NCBI GenBank assembly: GCA_028714895.1
Contig: JAQTLM010000007.1
Location: 1 to 41,684, forward strand
DNA from: Gallionella sp.
GTDB taxonomy: Bacteria > Pseudomonadota > Gammaproteobacteria > Burkholderiales > Gallionellaceae
Length of the DNA: 41,684 nt
Direction: 5' to 3'
Shown here: piece by piece, positions 40,289 through 41,684 of the stretch
How the letters are laid out: each line of letters starts with the position of its first letter
How positions within the stretch are numbered: position 1 is the first letter of the stretch
Program-made: the position numbers and the translations under genes
The notes under the pieces: generated by a model
The model's database searches: none
What the model was told of the DNA's origin: nothing
The model's input: the letters and a program-made list of their open reading frames with translations, nothing else

Positions 40289-41684
40289 ATGAATGTCATA
40301 ACCTTTCGAAAACTGTTGCGTCCGCTCTTGCTTGCCGCCCTGTTATTCAATCCGGTCTGCGGTCTCGTCGTTCCTTCCGATGCGAGAGCGGGTGAAGACT
40401 CTTCGCTTATCGATTATTCGCTGGAACAGTTGATGAACGTGAGCGTGGAGGTCAGTTCGGCGGCACGCAAGCCGCAGAAGCTGGAGGACACTGCCGCCGC
40501 CATTCATGTGATTACCCGGCAGGATATCCACCATTCCGGCATGACCAGCCTGCCCGAACTGTTGCGTATGGTGCCTGGCATGCAGGTGGCGCGCATCAAT
40601 GGCGGCAGTTGGGCCATCAGCAGCCGCGGTTTTAACGCCAAGAACAGCGACAATCTGCTGGTGATGCTGGACGGACGCATTTTGCAAACCCCGACTTTTA
40701 CCGGTGTGTATTGGGATGCACAGGACGTGGTGCTGGAAGATGTGGAGCGCATCGAGGTGATCCGCGGCCCCGGTGGCGCGCTGTGGGGCGCGAATGCGGT
40801 CAGCGGCATCATCAACATTATTACCAGTTCCGCTTCGGCAACCCAAGGTGGCATGCTGAGTGGAGGCGTCGGAAACTACGAGCATCAGGGAACGGCGCGC
40901 TTCGGCGGAGAGCTCGGCGAAACCGGCCATTTCCGCATCTATGCCAGGGATGCCGCCCAGAGTAATTTCAGTCAGGCTTCCGGCGCCGGGGCGCATGACC
41001 GGCACGGTCTGCGCAGTGCCGGTTTCCGTGCAGACTGGGATATGTCCGGCGGAGACTCGCTGACTGTGCAGGGCGATACCTATACCGGAGGTTCCGACCA
41101 CACTGGCACGGCCGTTTCTCTTTTGCCGCCTTACGGCACGCCGATCGGCTACACCATTGACCTGAAAGGCAGCAACTTGCTGGCGCGCTGGAAAAGCGCA
41201 CTGTCGGCTACCGATGAGTGGGCATTGCAGTTTTACTACGACACCTATGAGCGGCGTTACTTCAATCTTGGTGAGCAACGCGGCACTTACGACCTGGATT
41301 TTCAGCGCCGCTTCCTGGGGGGCGACCGGCACGACATTATGTGGGGTGCAGGGTATCGTCAAACTAGCGACAGAATGGACAATACCTTCGTGGTGTCATA
41401 TGCACCGGCGAACCGCACGGATAGTGTCATCAGCACTTTCTTTCAGGATGAAATCGCGCTGAACAAGGGCAGCCTGCATCTGATTGTGGGCTCCAAGTTC
41501 GAGCACAACGGCTACACCGGTTTCGAATACCAGCCCAACCTGCGCCTGCGCTGGAAAATCGACGGGCGGCAAACGGCCTGGGCGGCGGTATCCCGCGCCG
41601 TGCATACGCCTTCCCGCACCGATGCGGAGGGTAGCGTCGTTGCCGCGGTTGTCAAACCGGGCGCGATGACCTTCGTGACGCGGT
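40289..41684 (+). CDS. TonB-dependent outer-membrane receptor, second of a tandem pair, 3' end outside window
   Basis: I translated the open frame from the ATG at 40289 to the right edge (465 codons). It has a signal peptide (MNVITFRKLLRPLLLAALLF), then LIDYSLEQLMNVSVEVSSAA and a plug closely similar to the preceding gene (LPELLRMVPGMQVARI, SSRGFNAKNSDNLLVMLDGR, IEVIRGPGGALWGANAVSG). The barrel continues in step with the first receptor (QDEIALNKGSLHLIVGSKFE). It is a tandem paralogue, with no promoter separate from the inverted repeat at 40135-40181 that I can recognise. The ATG at 40286 is equally possible. Divergence is greatest in the barrel loops, so ligand preference may differ. Confidence 0.9.
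   Translation, partial: MNVITFRKLLRPLLLAALLFNPVCGLVVPSDARAGEDSSLIDYSLEQLMNVSVEVSSAARKPQKLEDTAAAIHVITRQDIHHSGMTSLPELLRMVPGMQVARINGGSWAISSRGFNAKNSDNLLVMLDGRILQTPTFTGVYWDAQDVVLEDVERIEVIRGPGGALWGANAVSGIINIITSSASATQGGMLSGGVGNYEHQGTARFGGELGETGHFRIYARDAAQSNFSQASGAGAHDRHGLRSAGFRADWDMSGGDSLTVQGDTYTGGSDHTGTAVSLLPPYGTPIGYTIDLKGSNLLARWKSALSATDEWALQFYYDTYERRYFNLGEQRGTYDLDFQRRFLGGDRHDIMWGAGYRQTSDRMDNTFVVSYAPANRTDSVISTFFQDEIALNKGSLHLIVGSKFEHNGYTGFEYQPNLRLRWKIDGRQTAWAAVSRAVHTPSRTDAEGSVVAAVVKPGAMTFVTR

Noticed and set aside
40343..41362. 339-codon open frame on the - strand over the second TonB receptor
   Set aside because: Antisense shadow. The similar antisense frame over the first receptor (38150-38971) arises from the same paralogous sequence and not from a gene pair.
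1..41684. CRISPR array
   Set aside because: I saw no series of regularly spaced identical repeats and no cas genes.
1..41684. rRNA genes or known riboswitches
   Set aside because: No rRNA-like sequence was found. The leader hairpins at 2417-2445, 4181-4227 and 7971-8016 do not match a riboswitch class that I can recognise.

Overview
The window looks like part of the chromosome of a betaproteobacterium, possibly an aquatic or iron- and metal-associated member of the Nitrosomonadales (inferred from the HU protein, the metal-efflux genes, the TonB receptors and codon use; no rRNA is present to confirm it). About two thirds of it, up to position 31401, reads as a tRNA-integrated genomic island or integrative element. 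The rest is a chromosomal two-component and TonB-receptor locus.

Layout. 1-1687: a leftward metal-efflux group (RND periplasmic adaptor cut by the left edge, a small exported peptide, a His-rich CzcI-like protein) behind a dyad operator candidate. 1934-2218: HU. 2529-9303: a rightward recombination and repair module: WGR-domain ATP-dependent DNA ligase, an unknown protein, a zinc-ribbon/glycine-zipper protein, DUF932, a YqaJ-type nuclease, a Gp3-like protein, a shortened sliding-clamp-like protein and RadC. Four of these genes have a strong intrinsic terminator directly in front of their ribosome binding site.

9673-20103: a defence operon: type I restriction-modification (hsdM, hsdS, hsdR) with an ATPase plus HNH nuclease pair resembling Septu (PtuA/PtuB) between hsdS and hsdR, followed by a dGTPase-like HD phosphohydrolase. 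20452-25729: a DUF4145 protein and a 1355-residue protein joining an Mrr-like PD-(D/E)xK nuclease domain, a long TPR-like region, a possible GreA/B-C-like segment and a PIN-like RNase domain. This is the strongest candidate for a poorly described defence system. 25921-26085 is the 3' remnant of a cytosolic 5'-nucleotidase gene, which marks a rearrangement scar.

26349-31401: the integration end of the island, all leftward: an inovirus Gp2-like replication protein, an AlpA-like DNA-binding protein, a PIN toxin/antitoxin pair and a P4-type tyrosine integrase. It ends at a 45-bp 3' fragment of a tRNA-Arg(ACG) gene (the att site), followed by what looks like the tRNA's own terminator. The intact tRNA must lie left of the window.

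31548-41684: flanking chromosome: a ParDE toxin-antitoxin pair, a REC-PAS-LuxR regulator, a chimeric HDOD/kinase relic, a large sensor kinase with a solute-binding domain and four PAS domains, a CheY-like regulator, a REP-like palindrome and two tandem TonB-dependent receptors (the second cut by the right edge). The island genes would together replicate, excise and repair the element and defend its host; the flanking locus would sense a small ligand and govern outer-membrane uptake.
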